From NCBI GenBank assembly GCA_900314925.1, contig OMXC01000012.1, forward strand, positions 1-64,000: DNA of 64,000 nucleotides. Reading direction: 5' to 3'. Both the position numbers and the translations under genes were made by a program. Shown piece after piece: positions 17,562-25,893 of this stretch (position 1 is its first letter; each line of letters starts with the position of its first letter). The stretch is from an uncultured Bacteroidales bacterium. GTDB lineage: Bacteria; Bacteroidota; Bacteroidia; Bacteroidales; P3. The notes under the pieces are model-generated. The model searched no databases and was not told where the DNA came from. It worked only from the letters and a program-made list of their open reading frames with translations.

Positions 17562-19412
17562 CTATTTCCGGCGCACACCATTCCCTAACCCGCTGTTACC
17601 GAAGAGTTTGGAAACATACTCCGTGAGGCCTTTGCGGCGGAGCGAGGCGACGATGTCGCGTTGCATTTCGGGCTTGTAGAAGAAGAAGAGGCGCCGCTGG
17701 TCGGCCTTGTCGCCAGGTGTGGTGGCCACGTAGACGGGCTTCATCGTCGTGGGGTCGATGCCGGTGTAGTACATCTCGGTGCTGAGCGTCATGGGCGTGG
17801 GCGTGAAGTCCTGTATCTGCTCCAGGCGGTAGCCCATGCGTTTCATCTCCAGCGCCAGCTCCGCCATGTCCTGCAGACGGCAGCCGGGGTGACTGCTGAT
17901 GAAGTACGGTATCAGCTGGTACCGCAGCCCCGCCTGCTTGCATATCTCGTCGAAGCGCCGTTTCGTCTCTTTGAAGAGGCTGAACGATGGCTTGCGCATC
18001 AGCGCCAGCACCGCGTCCGACGTGTGTTCCGGCGCCACCTTCAGCCGCCCGCTGGTGTGGTTGACGACCACCTCGCGGAAGTATTGCCAGCCTCCGTTGC
18101 ACCCGGTGAAGAGGTCGCAGCGGATGCCGCTGCCGACATAGAGATGCTTTACTTTAGGATGCAAAGCCACCTTCTTTAACAATGAAGTCATCGCGCTGTG
18201 GTCGCTGTCCAGATTCTTGCACATCGTGGGCATCGAGCAGCTGTAGCGGCTGCACTTGCGGCAGAGTTCTTGGTTCTTGCCCTTCATGCGCCACATGTTC
18301 GCCGACGGCCCGCCGAGGTCGGTCAGCACCCCGTGGAACTCCGGGTCCTGTGCAATGAGGTTTACCTCGTTGAGGATAGACTCCTCGCTGCGCGAGGCTA
18401 TCTGCTTGCCCTGATGGGCGCTGATGGTGCAGAACGAGCAGCCGCCGAAGCAGCCGCGGTGTGTGTTCACGCTCCACCGTATCATCTCGAAGGCCGGTAT
18501 CGGCCCGCGTTTCTTGTATTTGGGATGCGGCAGCCGCATGTACGGCAGGTCGAAGCTGGCATCGATCTCCTCCGTCGTCATCGGCGGCTCCGGCGGATTC
18601 ACCACCACCAGGCGGTCGCCGTGACGCTGCACCAGCGTCGCGCACTCTATCTTGTTGCTCTCCCGCTCGATGACTTGGTAGTTCTCCGCCTCCGCCCGCT
18701 TGCTCCGCTGGCACTCCTCGAACGAGTGCAGCTCAATGGAATTGCTTTCCACTTTCCACTTTTCACTATCCACTTTAAACGCCACTTGCGGCAGCCCCCT
18801 AAGTTCGGCAAGCGTTGCCTCGCTAATCTTTCCACTTTCCACTTTCCACTTTCCACTCTCAATCAGCTTGGCGATTTTCAGCGTCGTCCTCTCCCCCATC
18901 CCGTAGAGGAGCAGGTCGGCCGGCGTGTCGATGAGTATGGAGGGAAATAGCTTGTCGTCCCAGTAGTCGTAGTGCGCCAGCCGCCGCATGGAGGCCTCGA
19001 TGCCCGCGATGATGACCGGCACATCGGGGTATATCTGTTTCAGTATCCGCGTATAGACATATGTCGCCCTGTCGGGTCGGAAGCCGAACTGTCCGCCGGG
19101 CGTATAGGCGTCGTCGTGGCGCAGACGCCGCGCCGCCGTGTAGTGGTTCACCATGGAGTCCATCGCCCCGCTCGTCACCCCGAAGAATAGCCTCGGCCGC
19201 CCGAACTTGCGGAAATCCCTGAGGTCGTCCCTCCAGTTCGGCTGCGGGATGATCGCCACGCGATAGCCCGCCGCCTCCAGCGTCCGCCCGATCACCGCCG
19301 TCCCAAACGACGGATGATCCACATAAGCATCCCCCGTCACCAGCACCACATCCACCTGCTCCCACCCCAACCGCTTCACCTCCTCCAACGTAATCGGCAA
19401 AAAATGTCCCAT
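17562..19412 (-). CDS. ygiQ: YgiQ family radical SAM protein carrying a repeat-encoded insertion
   Basis: A 616-residue protein. The N-terminal domain (DVVLVTGDAYVDHPSFG, VTSGAMDSMVNHYTA, IIAGIEASMRRLAHYDYW) and the radical SAM core with CFGGCSFC (Cys321, 325, 328) match the YgiQ/UPF0313 family; the reaction is unknown. Odd feature: residues about 185-226, between LLLYGMGERTTLKIAKLI and the downstream core, contain two copies of KWKVES(G/N). These are encoded by 7-bp tandem repeats (18744-18777, 18827-18861), like the intergenic arrays elsewhere. The reading frame is intact because 21 bp encodes 7 residues. The insertion sits at a position expected to be variable in the family. Confidence 0.88.
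   Translation of the reverse strand: MGHFLPITLEEVKRLGWEQVDVVLVTGDAYVDHPSFGTAVIGRTLEAAGYRVAIIPQPNWRDDLRDFRKFGRPRLFFGVTSGAMDSMVNHYTAARRLRHDDAYTPGGQFGFRPDRATYVYTRILKQIYPDVPVIIAGIEASMRRLAHYDYWDDKLFPSILIDTPADLLLYGMGERTTLKIAKLIESGKWKVESGKISEATLAELRGLPQVAFKVDSEKWKVESNSIELHSFEECQRSKRAEAENYQVIERESNKIECATLVQRHGDRLVVVNPPEPPMTTEEIDASFDLPYMRLPHPKYKKRGPIPAFEMIRWSVNTHRGCFGGCSFCTISAHQGKQIASRSEESILNEVNLIAQDPEFHGVLTDLGGPSANMWRMKGKNQELCRKCSRYSCSMPTMCKNLDSDHSAMTSLLKKVALHPKVKHLYVGSGIRCDLFTGCNGGWQYFREVVVNHTSGRLKVAPEHTSDAVLALMRKPSFSLFKETKRRFDEICKQAGLRYQLIPYFISSHPGCRLQDMAELALEMKRMGYRLEQIQDFTPTPMTLSTEMYYTGIDPTTMKPVYVATTPGDKADQRRLFFFYKPEMQRDIVASLRRKGLTEYVSKLFGNSGLGNGVRRK
18744..18861. repeat. Two heptamer arrays (ACTTTCC) inside ygiQ
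   Basis: Units at 18744-18777 (five) and 18827-18861 (five) are variants of ACTTTCC, or GGAAAGT on the coding strand. They are separated by ~50 bp of unique sequence. Both encode KWKVES-type peptides in the same reading frame. Confidence 0.9.
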
Positions 19413-19450
19413 AGTTTTTCAGTTGCTCATAGAATTCACATCAGCATGGT

Positions 19451-20473
19451 CTACTCTTCTGTGCTGTAGTACACCTTGTAGTATTTTCCGCGTTCGTCTT
19501 CGCCTTGTTCGATGTGGTCGCGGTTACCATCGATGATAATCTGGATTTTCTTGTCTAGGCGAATGATGCGCTTATAGCTACGCTGCTGTTTTTTGAAGGC
19601 GTGCTGCGAGATGGTGAAACTGTCGTCGATTTCCGTCGCGTGCTCTTCCTCGTAGCTCTTCTTGTAGTTTTTGAAACTTTCTATCACCTCTGGCTGCTCA
19701 ATCACCTCGTTGGCGAATTCTTCCATATCGAAAGAGTCTTTTTCCTTGAAGAACTGCAGCGAGCGGTTCAGCAGGTCTATCTGGTCAGCCTTGGGCACCT
19801 CGAATTCCTTGGGTAGTTCTTTGGTGATGAACTGCTTGGCCATAGCCATAACGTTCTCGGTATTAGCATACTCGTCCTTTCTCTGACGCACATGCAGGAA
19901 GTCGTCAATCCAGTATTGCGTGTCCTTATTGTTCTTGTCAATTACAAACACACATGGTTCCCCTTTTGTGAATACAATGAGACATGCTTTGTCAATGTTT
20001 TTTGAGAGTATTCCAGAAAGGATTTTCAATGACGAAACATTCTCATCGTTAATATCAACTTCTAAAAAATACTCGGTCTGCTCAATTTTATAAATACCGA
20101 GAGCCTCACAATATGTATTCTTTATTTGAACATCTTCAAATTTTGCAAAGACCAAATCCCCATCTTTGATTTTGGGATGTGTGGCTATAGCTTTGAGGTG
20201 TTGATATATATCTTTCGATGTGTGCAATAAGTCCTCTTCATTCTGATATTTTTTTACAATCTTTCTGAGAACATTTAAATCAATGTCTATATCATGAACA
20301 AATTCATAAGTTACATTTACCGAGATAAATGCCTCCAACAAAATATTTTTCAATATGTCGTTGTCCGAATTGTCAGTGGTCGTTTTTTGCCTTGACATAA
20401 TATCCCGAGAATTATCAAGGCAAAATCTATGACAAACAACATCACTTATATATGCATCTGTTATATCTATCAT
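19451..20473 (-). CDS. Nucleoid-associated protein, NdpA/YejK-like
   Basis: A 340-residue protein matching the NdpA/YejK (37-kDa nucleoid-associated) family in layout. There is an N-terminal alpha/beta domain (AYISDVVCHRFC, LVFAKFEDVQIKNTYCEALGIYKIE) and a central segment (KACLIVFTKGEPCVFVIDKNNKDTQYWIDDFLHV). A C-terminal part contains RSLQFFKEKDSFDMEEFANEVI and IRLDKKIQIIIDG. It is AT-rich, unlike its right-hand neighbours, and is last in a tight three-gene unit: one nt separates it from the 4-TM protein gene. NdpA homologues bind DNA. In this island context it may be the DNA-binding part of a defence system, by inference. Confidence 0.78.
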   Translation of the reverse strand: MIDITDAYISDVVCHRFCLDNSRDIMSRQKTTTDNSDNDILKNILLEAFISVNVTYEFVHDIDIDLNVLRKIVKKYQNEEDLLHTSKDIYQHLKAIATHPKIKDGDLVFAKFEDVQIKNTYCEALGIYKIEQTEYFLEVDINDENVSSLKILSGILSKNIDKACLIVFTKGEPCVFVIDKNNKDTQYWIDDFLHVRQRKDEYANTENVMAMAKQFITKELPKEFEVPKADQIDLLNRSLQFFKEKDSFDMEEFANEVIEQPEVIESFKNYKKSYEEEHATEIDDSFTISQHAFKKQQRSYKRIIRLDKKIQIIIDGNRDHIEQGEDERGKYYKVYYSTEE

Positions 20474-20474
20474 A

Positions 20475-21071
20475 TTATTCTTTTTTTAGATTGATGATAT
20501 TTGTCAAACTTGAAACGGCAAAAAGTGTGTTGTAAAAAATTCTAATCATCCAATAAATGAATAGAAAACGCAACACCAAATTTATACTTATTTTAAAAAA
20601 TAAAAAAAAGGATTCTATGTCTATTTGATGAGCTATAATGTATTCAAATGGATTATATGATGTTCCGATTTGTATGAGAAAGAAGATTACAATTAAACAG
20701 AACACTGACAGTACAGTCGTTCTTCCAATCATAAAACTAAACTGTTTGTAATAATTATACAACTGTATTTGTTTTGTGCGTTCCTTTGCAGAAGTATTTT
20801 CGTTATTGGTTTCTTTGTCCGGGATTTTTTCGGACACAAATACTAGGACTGTGATAAAAAGACCAGTCAAGATGGATAATGCAGACACACAATATTCTAA
20901 CAATCTTTCAGAAAAGCCATTCAATGAAATTAAGAATAATAAAATTGTAATTAGTACAAACAGAACTTGACGAAGAAAAATCTTGGAAGACTTAACTTCA
21001 TGTCCATTTATGTCTGTTCGATCATATTTATGAGACTTATCTCGTATTATTTTCAAGTATTTAATCAACAT
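20475..21071 (-). CDS. Four-TM membrane protein of the island operon, unknown
   Basis: A 198-residue protein starting at the ATG at 21071, which overlaps the stop of the upstream gene by 11 nt; an in-frame TTG lies 6 nt earlier. Four hydrophobic helices are visible: LRQVLFVLITILLFLISLNGF, LLEYCVSALSILTGLFITVLVFV, a third around VLSVFCLIVIFFLIQIG and a fourth around LRFLFIYWMIRIFYNTLF. A charged cytoplasmic-looking loop (KIPDKETNNENTSAKERTKQ) lies between TM2 and TM3. No family recognised. Small multi-TM proteins in defence operons are often membrane effectors, which is inference only. Confidence 0.7.
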   Translation of the reverse strand: MLIKYLKIIRDKSHKYDRTDINGHEVKSSKIFLRQVLFVLITILLFLISLNGFSERLLEYCVSALSILTGLFITVLVFVSEKIPDKETNNENTSAKERTKQIQLYNYYKQFSFMIGRTTVLSVFCLIVIFFLIQIGTSYNPFEYIIAHQIDIESFFLFFKISINLVLRFLFIYWMIRIFYNTLFAVSSLTNIINLKKE

Positions 21072-22095
21072 AACCAATATTCAAATCGGGTCTAATTTCA
21101 GGAAGAATCTGGCCGTTAAATAATTCTATGCAATATCTTTTTAAATCAACAAAATCCGGAGTATTGTTGTCACTCATCTTAACTCTGTTATCAAGATATA
21201 CAACAGGAGTGAACTCCTTGTCTCTAGAGTTCCATTCAAACGTATTAGAGGATTTCGTTTTCTCATTCTTTGTGCTCACTTTGATTTTGTCAAACTTGTT
21301 TAATTCGTTAGTCTCTTTATGTCCGCGAAACGCCCCTTTTGAAAAAAAGGTCATAAGAGTTTTTCCACAATCACCAAAATCCATCTTTTTGTTCTTCGGT
21401 GAAATAGTAATGCTTACATCGTATCCATCAAGTTGGAATAGGAAAGGATCATCTCCTGGTATATCATTTACTATCGTGGTCTTAAAGTTAAAATTAGAAA
21501 TGGTGGCGCCTTTCCGAAATTCATCTTGAAATGATTTGGGACAAAACTTTTCAAAAATTGGTTTTCTATAGTCTCCTCTTTTGAATAGTTTCGCAATATA
21601 CGTGCGCATTAGATTGGTAATTGTGTCTTCGGAGTTGTTTGAATGAATCATCATAAAACCTTCACTATAGTCAACTGGGATGTAGAGAAAAATATAATAG
21701 TATTTGAGAACAGAATTGTCTCGTTTTAGTTTTCTGCTTTGCTTTTTATTTGTGACGTCAGACAGTATTGAGTCATCACTGTAACGTCCTCCGTTAATGA
21801 CACCTGATATCGTATAAGATGAAGTGTTAATGGATGGTTTTTTGTCATGATGAATATTAATAGACGGATCATCTATCCAAGTAAAAACTTTTTTTAATTG
21901 CTCGTTTTTTGCAAAATCTTTCTCTGGTGCATTCATAAAATATTCAAATATTTTCTTGAAAATATCTTTATTAGATGAGGTTGCACTTATGCCAAGATTA
22001 TCCACCGCAAAATCTCTAAAAGTTTTGTAGCCATCTGCTTTGTGGTCTAATTGAAATCTATAGAATTCCAATTTGGGTTTGTTACTAACTGCCAT
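21061..22095 (-). CDS. Unknown protein, first gene of the three-gene island operon
   Basis: A 344-residue protein, start chosen at 22095 (MAVSNKPKLEFYRFQLDHK). The frame is open eleven codons further upstream, but there it runs over the end of an HsdS-like remnant. No family recognised. Visible features: an N-terminal helical region (TFRDFAVDNLG), a beta-rich middle (YYYIFLYIPVDYSEGFMMIHS), FLFQLDGYDVSITISPKN, and a lysine/asparagine-rich C-terminal third. There are no TM segments and no obvious catalytic motif. It is strongly AT-rich. Overlap with the 4-TM gene indicates coupled expression. Confidence 0.65.
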   Translation of the reverse strand: MAVSNKPKLEFYRFQLDHKADGYKTFRDFAVDNLGISATSSNKDIFKKIFEYFMNAPEKDFAKNEQLKKVFTWIDDPSINIHHDKKPSINTSSYTISGVINGGRYSDDSILSDVTNKKQSRKLKRDNSVLKYYYIFLYIPVDYSEGFMMIHSNNSEDTITNLMRTYIAKLFKRGDYRKPIFEKFCPKSFQDEFRKGATISNFNFKTTIVNDIPGDDPFLFQLDGYDVSITISPKNKKMDFGDCGKTLMTFFSKGAFRGHKETNELNKFDKIKVSTKNEKTKSSNTFEWNSRDKEFTPVVYLDNRVKMSDNNTPDFVDLKRYCIELFNGQILPEIRPDLNIGYVD

Positions 22096-22114
22096 ATTAT
22101 TATTCTTTGTTATG

Positions 22115-22237
22115 TTAATCAAGTACATTCTCCATGATTTGTATTGCTTCTTGCTCTTTTGAGTAGGCTTGATAACGGAGTTCGTTTGCTTTTAACAATA
22201 TATCGCCTATTTTTTTTTGCTTTGATTCATATTCGAA
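22115..22237 (-). pseudogene. Fragment resembling the C-terminus of a type I HsdS-like subunit
   Basis: Reading minus from about 22237 to the TAA at 22115-22117 gives a 40-codon open stretch without a start codon: FEYESKQKKIGDILLKANEL followed by RYQAYSKEQEAIQIMENVLD. This resembles the C-terminal helical tail of type I specificity or DNA-methylase subunits. A nonamer T-run (22210-22218) lies inside. Upstream of it the frame meets a stop, and then the methyltransferase locus begins. I infer a remnant of a previously larger defence cluster, truncated when the R-M genes arrived. Family assignment is from pattern only. Confidence 0.45.
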
Positions 22238-22240
22238 GTT

Positions 22241-22431
22241 TTATTTCTTATTTATAAGCCGACCACAAATAATTATAATGAATTTCCATGAGCATACAAT
22301 ACTCTATATTCATAACATACATAAATGTCTTCTCTCAATATGATTTCAGCGTTTTTATATTGTTTGTTTACTTTTTCCAATGTTTCGGGCTCTGATCTGA
22401 CATCAAACTCAATCTTTTGGTATAGTTTCTT
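22241..22431. other. AT-rich spacer holding an in-frame extension of the methyltransferase frame
   Basis: There is no independent gene. On the minus strand the methyltransferase frame continues after its TAG (22432-22434) for 52 sense codons to a TAA at 22273-22275. The rest (22241-22272) shows nothing. Confidence 0.6.
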
Positions 22432-24204
22432 CTATTTCAACTGTATATTTCGTTCTTTAGTAAAATGGTCTTCGGCTGTTTTCATAACTCTTCCCAAGAA
22501 TGTATCTGTGAACGCTCTTTGGAATCTCAGGGTAATCATCTGGTATTTGGGCAGACTTTCAAGGTATTCCAGTTCGAAGACGAATCGAGGCGCTTTAAGG
22601 TCTTTCTCACTTTCGTGATGCACCTCGGTTTTGCTTCCCATACGAAGTAACTTTATAAGGTAGATGTCCCGCACCCCTTTGCCTTTGATGTAGGGCATGA
22701 AGTAGTATAGTTTATTGAGGGCGATAGTGGACGGGAATTTTCGTATGGAATCAGTATAGTAAAGTTTTGTCGGCTCCTCAGTGAGGAAGTATTCTTCATT
22801 GTCCTTCTTCACCAGTCCTACCAAAAGGCGCTTTGAGCTATCCAAAGTGTAGGTTTTCTTGGGCTTGTTATAGAGGAGCTCTTTTGCTTCGGTATTGAAC
22901 AAGTCGAGAGTCAGTACCGGACGAGAATTACGCTGCATGTGAATGGGGCGGGTAGAAGCGGGCGCCTCGTCGTAGATGAAGCGATACAAGCTTCTACCAA
23001 TCTCTTGTACAATGCCGCACACCAATGCATTCCCCATCAAGAACGCCCTGCGTCCATCTGACACTTCTGGGTGATACGTGTGATTGTCAGGAAACATATT
23101 CAGGCGTTCCATTTCAATAGGAATCAATCGACGGTAGCGTCCGGAAGGCATCTGAACCACATGCTTGAAGCGTGAAGGAGAAGGTCCGCCTTCACCTGTA
23201 ATCATCGTACGCGATGGCTTATCCAAGTAGTCGGGGAAAGCCATTCCACCCTCGGAAAACACATATTCGTATCCCTCTTTTGACACTCGATTAATCTTCT
23301 TGGCACCTTTCTCATATTGCCATTTGGGTAATTCCTCTTCTGAAATAAAAAACTCATCCGGAACAAAGTCTTCATCAACAAGTATGTCTCCCAACATTTG
23401 AGCTGTGCCGTCGTATACCGGAATTGCGTCAACAGAGTAAACATGATGGTCAATCATGAGGCCTGCATTCCCGAAAGGACTATCTTTTTTCCCTTTATTA
23501 AATTTGGCGGAGACCTCTTGGATGGTGCCTTTGATGTCAAATTCCGACTGAGATCCTTCGTTTACTTTGAAAGGGAATGCCTGTACCATAACACCATCAA
23601 ATTCCACCCAATTTTCCATACCCTCAATCTTGTTGGCGACAACAGAGTTCTTCAAATAGCCTACGATGTATGTTCTACGTCTGCGTTGAGGCATTCCATA
23701 ATCGGCAGCATTAATAACACGCCATTCGACAGCATATCCAAGATCAGACAGCGATGCAAGGATGATGGCAAAGTCGCGTCCCCGCTGTGCAGCAGGAGAG
23801 TTCAATAATCGGTCAACATTTTCGAAAAAAATGTATTTTGGACGATTTTCTCCCTTTTCCTCAAGAATACGATAAATTTGCCACCAAAGCACACCTTTTT
23901 TCCCTTCTATACCTCCCGAACGACTCAGTGTTGCAGCCACTGAATAATCTTGACAAGGGAATCCACCCACAAGTAGGTCGTGGTCAGGTATTTCTTCTGT
24001 TTTTATGAGGTTGATGTCCTTGTTTACATGTCCCTTGGAGCCGAACCTCGCTCTATATACCAAAGATGCGTCTTGATGCTGCGTCGATGGTTCCCACTGG
24101 TTGTTCCATATGGTTTCGTAGGCATCCGATGCTCCCTCCAATCCGATGCGGAATCCTCCCACACCGGCAAATAATTCAACCACCCTTATACGATGTTTAG
24201 GCAT
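22432..24204 (-). CDS. DNA (cytosine-5-)-methyltransferase of a Sau3AI-type R-M system
   Basis: A 590-residue C5 methyltransferase. Motif I VVELFAGVGGFRIGLE (about 8-23), motif IV GGFPCQDYS with catalytic Cys84, motif VI ENV (128-130), motif VIII MPQRRRRTYIVGY and the late motif X MGNALVCGIVQEIGR are all visible. A ~180-residue C-terminal extension beyond motif X is unusual for solitary Dcm-like enzymes. The frame ends at TAG but stays open for 52 more codons. The start overlaps the endonuclease stop by 8 nt, so the two are one operon with the endonuclease first. By analogy with M.Sau3AI it probably protects GATC as GATm5C (inference). Confidence 0.88.
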   Translation of the reverse strand: MPKHRIRVVELFAGVGGFRIGLEGASDAYETIWNNQWEPSTQHQDASLVYRARFGSKGHVNKDINLIKTEEIPDHDLLVGGFPCQDYSVAATLSRSGGIEGKKGVLWWQIYRILEEKGENRPKYIFFENVDRLLNSPAAQRGRDFAIILASLSDLGYAVEWRVINAADYGMPQRRRRTYIVGYLKNSVVANKIEGMENWVEFDGVMVQAFPFKVNEGSQSEFDIKGTIQEVSAKFNKGKKDSPFGNAGLMIDHHVYSVDAIPVYDGTAQMLGDILVDEDFVPDEFFISEEELPKWQYEKGAKKINRVSKEGYEYVFSEGGMAFPDYLDKPSRTMITGEGGPSPSRFKHVVQMPSGRYRRLIPIEMERLNMFPDNHTYHPEVSDGRRAFLMGNALVCGIVQEIGRSLYRFIYDEAPASTRPIHMQRNSRPVLTLDLFNTEAKELLYNKPKKTYTLDSSKRLLVGLVKKDNEEYFLTEEPTKLYYTDSIRKFPSTIALNKLYYFMPYIKGKGVRDIYLIKLLRMGSKTEVHHESEKDLKAPRFVFELEYLESLPKYQMITLRFQRAFTDTFLGRVMKTAEDHFTKERNIQLK

Positions 24205-25618
24205 TATATTTCTCCTTTCTCCAATTATCTACTATCTCACGCACATAGTCATTATTAAACCAATAGCAGAATTTCTTGGCACCTTTGCCGTCCGGTGTTG
24301 GAGCAAGGTCAGCCGCCTTTTGTGCCTTTGGACGTACATGGAACTTCTTCTTGTCCGCACCTTTCCACCAATACTCCTCAGAGATATGACCCGCAAGGAT
24401 ATTGCTTTTAATGTGGTTCCAATATTCTTCTGCCCACGCCAAATCTTTTTGAGGCATCGTCCAAAAGAAGACATCATCTAACACATAATCCTCTTTACCT
24501 GCTGTTTGCTCTCTAAAAACAACAAACATGAATCTGCTGGAAAAAAGTTCATACAAACGAGACTCAATCCATTCATCACACTCTGCCACTTCGATGTAGT
24601 CAATATTCTCGAACGACATAGCTTCCTTGATAATGCCGTTGGCTTGCAGACGAATCGTCTTCATCGTAAGCCCTGCTTTGAGGAATTCCTCCGAGCGATT
24701 TACATTGGCACATTTAGCAGAAGCAGCTATGGCATTCGACACCATCGCAAACTTATTCTTTGGATTGTTTGAAATATTTACTTTCTTTCGTTTCGCAATT
24801 GTCTCGAAAGACATGTTTAAGAAAGGTTTAAAACGACCTAGAAGAATATCGTCGAAAGATTGTTTCAGAAGTGCATTAGTACTGACAAGTTCTGATTTTG
24901 CACCCACAACATTCGAAACCGCATTTTTCCCACTCTTTACAACATACTCTAAAATGGTGCGCATATAAGCCATTTTGAGACTAAAGGCTCTGCGCGGAGC
25001 ATCGATGTCGCTGTTTGGCTGCTTCATCAGGCTCTCACCCTTCTGCCCCTTACGACATGCCCCAAGATACATTGTGTCGCCTTCAGAGAGTTCGTGGGCT
25101 TTTCCCTGCTTTATTTTGTCAATGATGACTTCGTAATCGTGTTTGATGATTAAAAGGTCTTTTTTTGGCAATTTCCAAAGGACAGAATAGATGAACTCAA
25201 CGTCGAGGTTATCGCAATTCGATTGATGTAGATAGAAAAGCAACAACATCAATTGACACTTGAGGTAAAAATGGGAACTCTCAAAATCGTTCTTCACAAC
25301 CTCACTATAGTTAATCATATTACATACCAGACGTTCTTTTATGAGGTAGTCATCTTGTTTGCTTTTCTTCAGCGGAGTGCATTTCAGTTCCATTCCGGCT
25401 TCTGAAAAGTCAGCACCAGCGTAATTGTTAGTTTCCAGCAAAAAGAATATGTTTTCCACCATTTGTCCAAGGCTTCCCTTACCTTTCTTTGGCTCATAAC
25501 CTTCCCACACAAAATCACGCAAAGTTTTACCCAACAAACCTTTGCTGTATTCAAAGATGTTTGTAGCCTTTGTAATGTCGTAAGGGAGTGTGTTTTTCGT
25601 ATTTGGATTCACTGACAT
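24197..25618 (-). CDS. Type II restriction endonuclease, Sau3AI/MutH-like
   Basis: A 473-residue protein with a MutH/Sau3AI N-terminal domain: KGKGSLGQMVE (Glu55), YAGADFSEAGMELKCTP (Asp70, Glu77, Lys79, the DEK catalytic pattern) and KERLVCNMINY. The long second half resembles the degenerate MutH-like domain of Sau3AI (489 aa), which acts as a second DNA-binding or allosteric module. Sau3AI cuts at GATC; specificity here is inferred from the family and the partner C5 methyltransferase. A strong promoter lies 67-97 nt upstream. It is AT-rich like the rest of the island. Confidence 0.85.
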   Translation of the reverse strand: MSVNPNTKNTLPYDITKATNIFEYSKGLLGKTLRDFVWEGYEPKKGKGSLGQMVENIFFLLETNNYAGADFSEAGMELKCTPLKKSKQDDYLIKERLVCNMINYSEVVKNDFESSHFYLKCQLMLLLFYLHQSNCDNLDVEFIYSVLWKLPKKDLLIIKHDYEVIIDKIKQGKAHELSEGDTMYLGACRKGQKGESLMKQPNSDIDAPRRAFSLKMAYMRTILEYVVKSGKNAVSNVVGAKSELVSTNALLKQSFDDILLGRFKPFLNMSFETIAKRKKVNISNNPKNKFAMVSNAIAASAKCANVNRSEEFLKAGLTMKTIRLQANGIIKEAMSFENIDYIEVAECDEWIESRLYELFSSRFMFVVFREQTAGKEDYVLDDVFFWTMPQKDLAWAEEYWNHIKSNILAGHISEEYWWKGADKKKFHVRPKAQKAADLAPTPDGKGAKKFCYWFNNDYVREIVDNWRKEKYNA

Positions 25619-25684
25619 AGAGCCTTTTCTGGATGATTACGTTATATGGTTATTATCCTTTTTTAAATGCGGTTTTTTAATTTG

Positions 25685-25715
25685 CAAAAATAAGCATTTT
25701 TTTTGAATCAGCAAA
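25685..25715 (-). promoter_or_regulatory. Promoter of the restriction-modification operon
   Basis: On the minus strand TTTG (25712-25715), exactly 19 nt, then TATTTTTG (25685-25692), 66 nt upstream of the endonuclease ATG. No inverted repeat typical of a C-protein operator was seen. Confidence 0.8.
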
Positions 25716-25858
25716 ATCTATTTTTGGGTTCAACAGAGGAGAGTGGATGTGATGGCGGTGAAACCCTATTGTTACCACGAAGGGACGTAGTATTTGAGTA
25801 AAGTTTGAGTAAAAGGGGAGTAAAAGGTAAAGAGCGTAAAGGGAGCAATGGGTAAAAG

Positions 25859-25890
25859 CAAAAAAATACGGGCGCACCGTGGTGCGCCCG
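25859..25890 (-). terminator. Rho-independent terminator downstream of pgk
   Basis: A perfect 9-bp stem GGGCGCACC / GGTGCGCCC (25871-25889) with a 2-nt loop is followed on the minus strand by GTATTTTTTT. It lies about 40 nt after the pgk stop, just beyond a heptamer array. Confidence 0.85.
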
Positions 25891-25893
25891 ACT

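Noticed and set aside
18744..18861. Frameshift or pseudogene in ygiQ because of the repeat
   Set aside because: The frame is intact through both arrays and all downstream motifs, including the radical SAM cysteines, are present.
22325..22618. 97-codon plus-strand frame near the methyltransferase 3-prime end
   Set aside because: Overlaps the methyltransferase end antisense, Phe/Ser-rich mirror of AT-rich coding DNA; no domain.
19440..25650. Insertion sequence or prophage as carrier of the island
   Set aside because: No transposase, integrase, terminal inverted repeats or phage structural gene could be seen.
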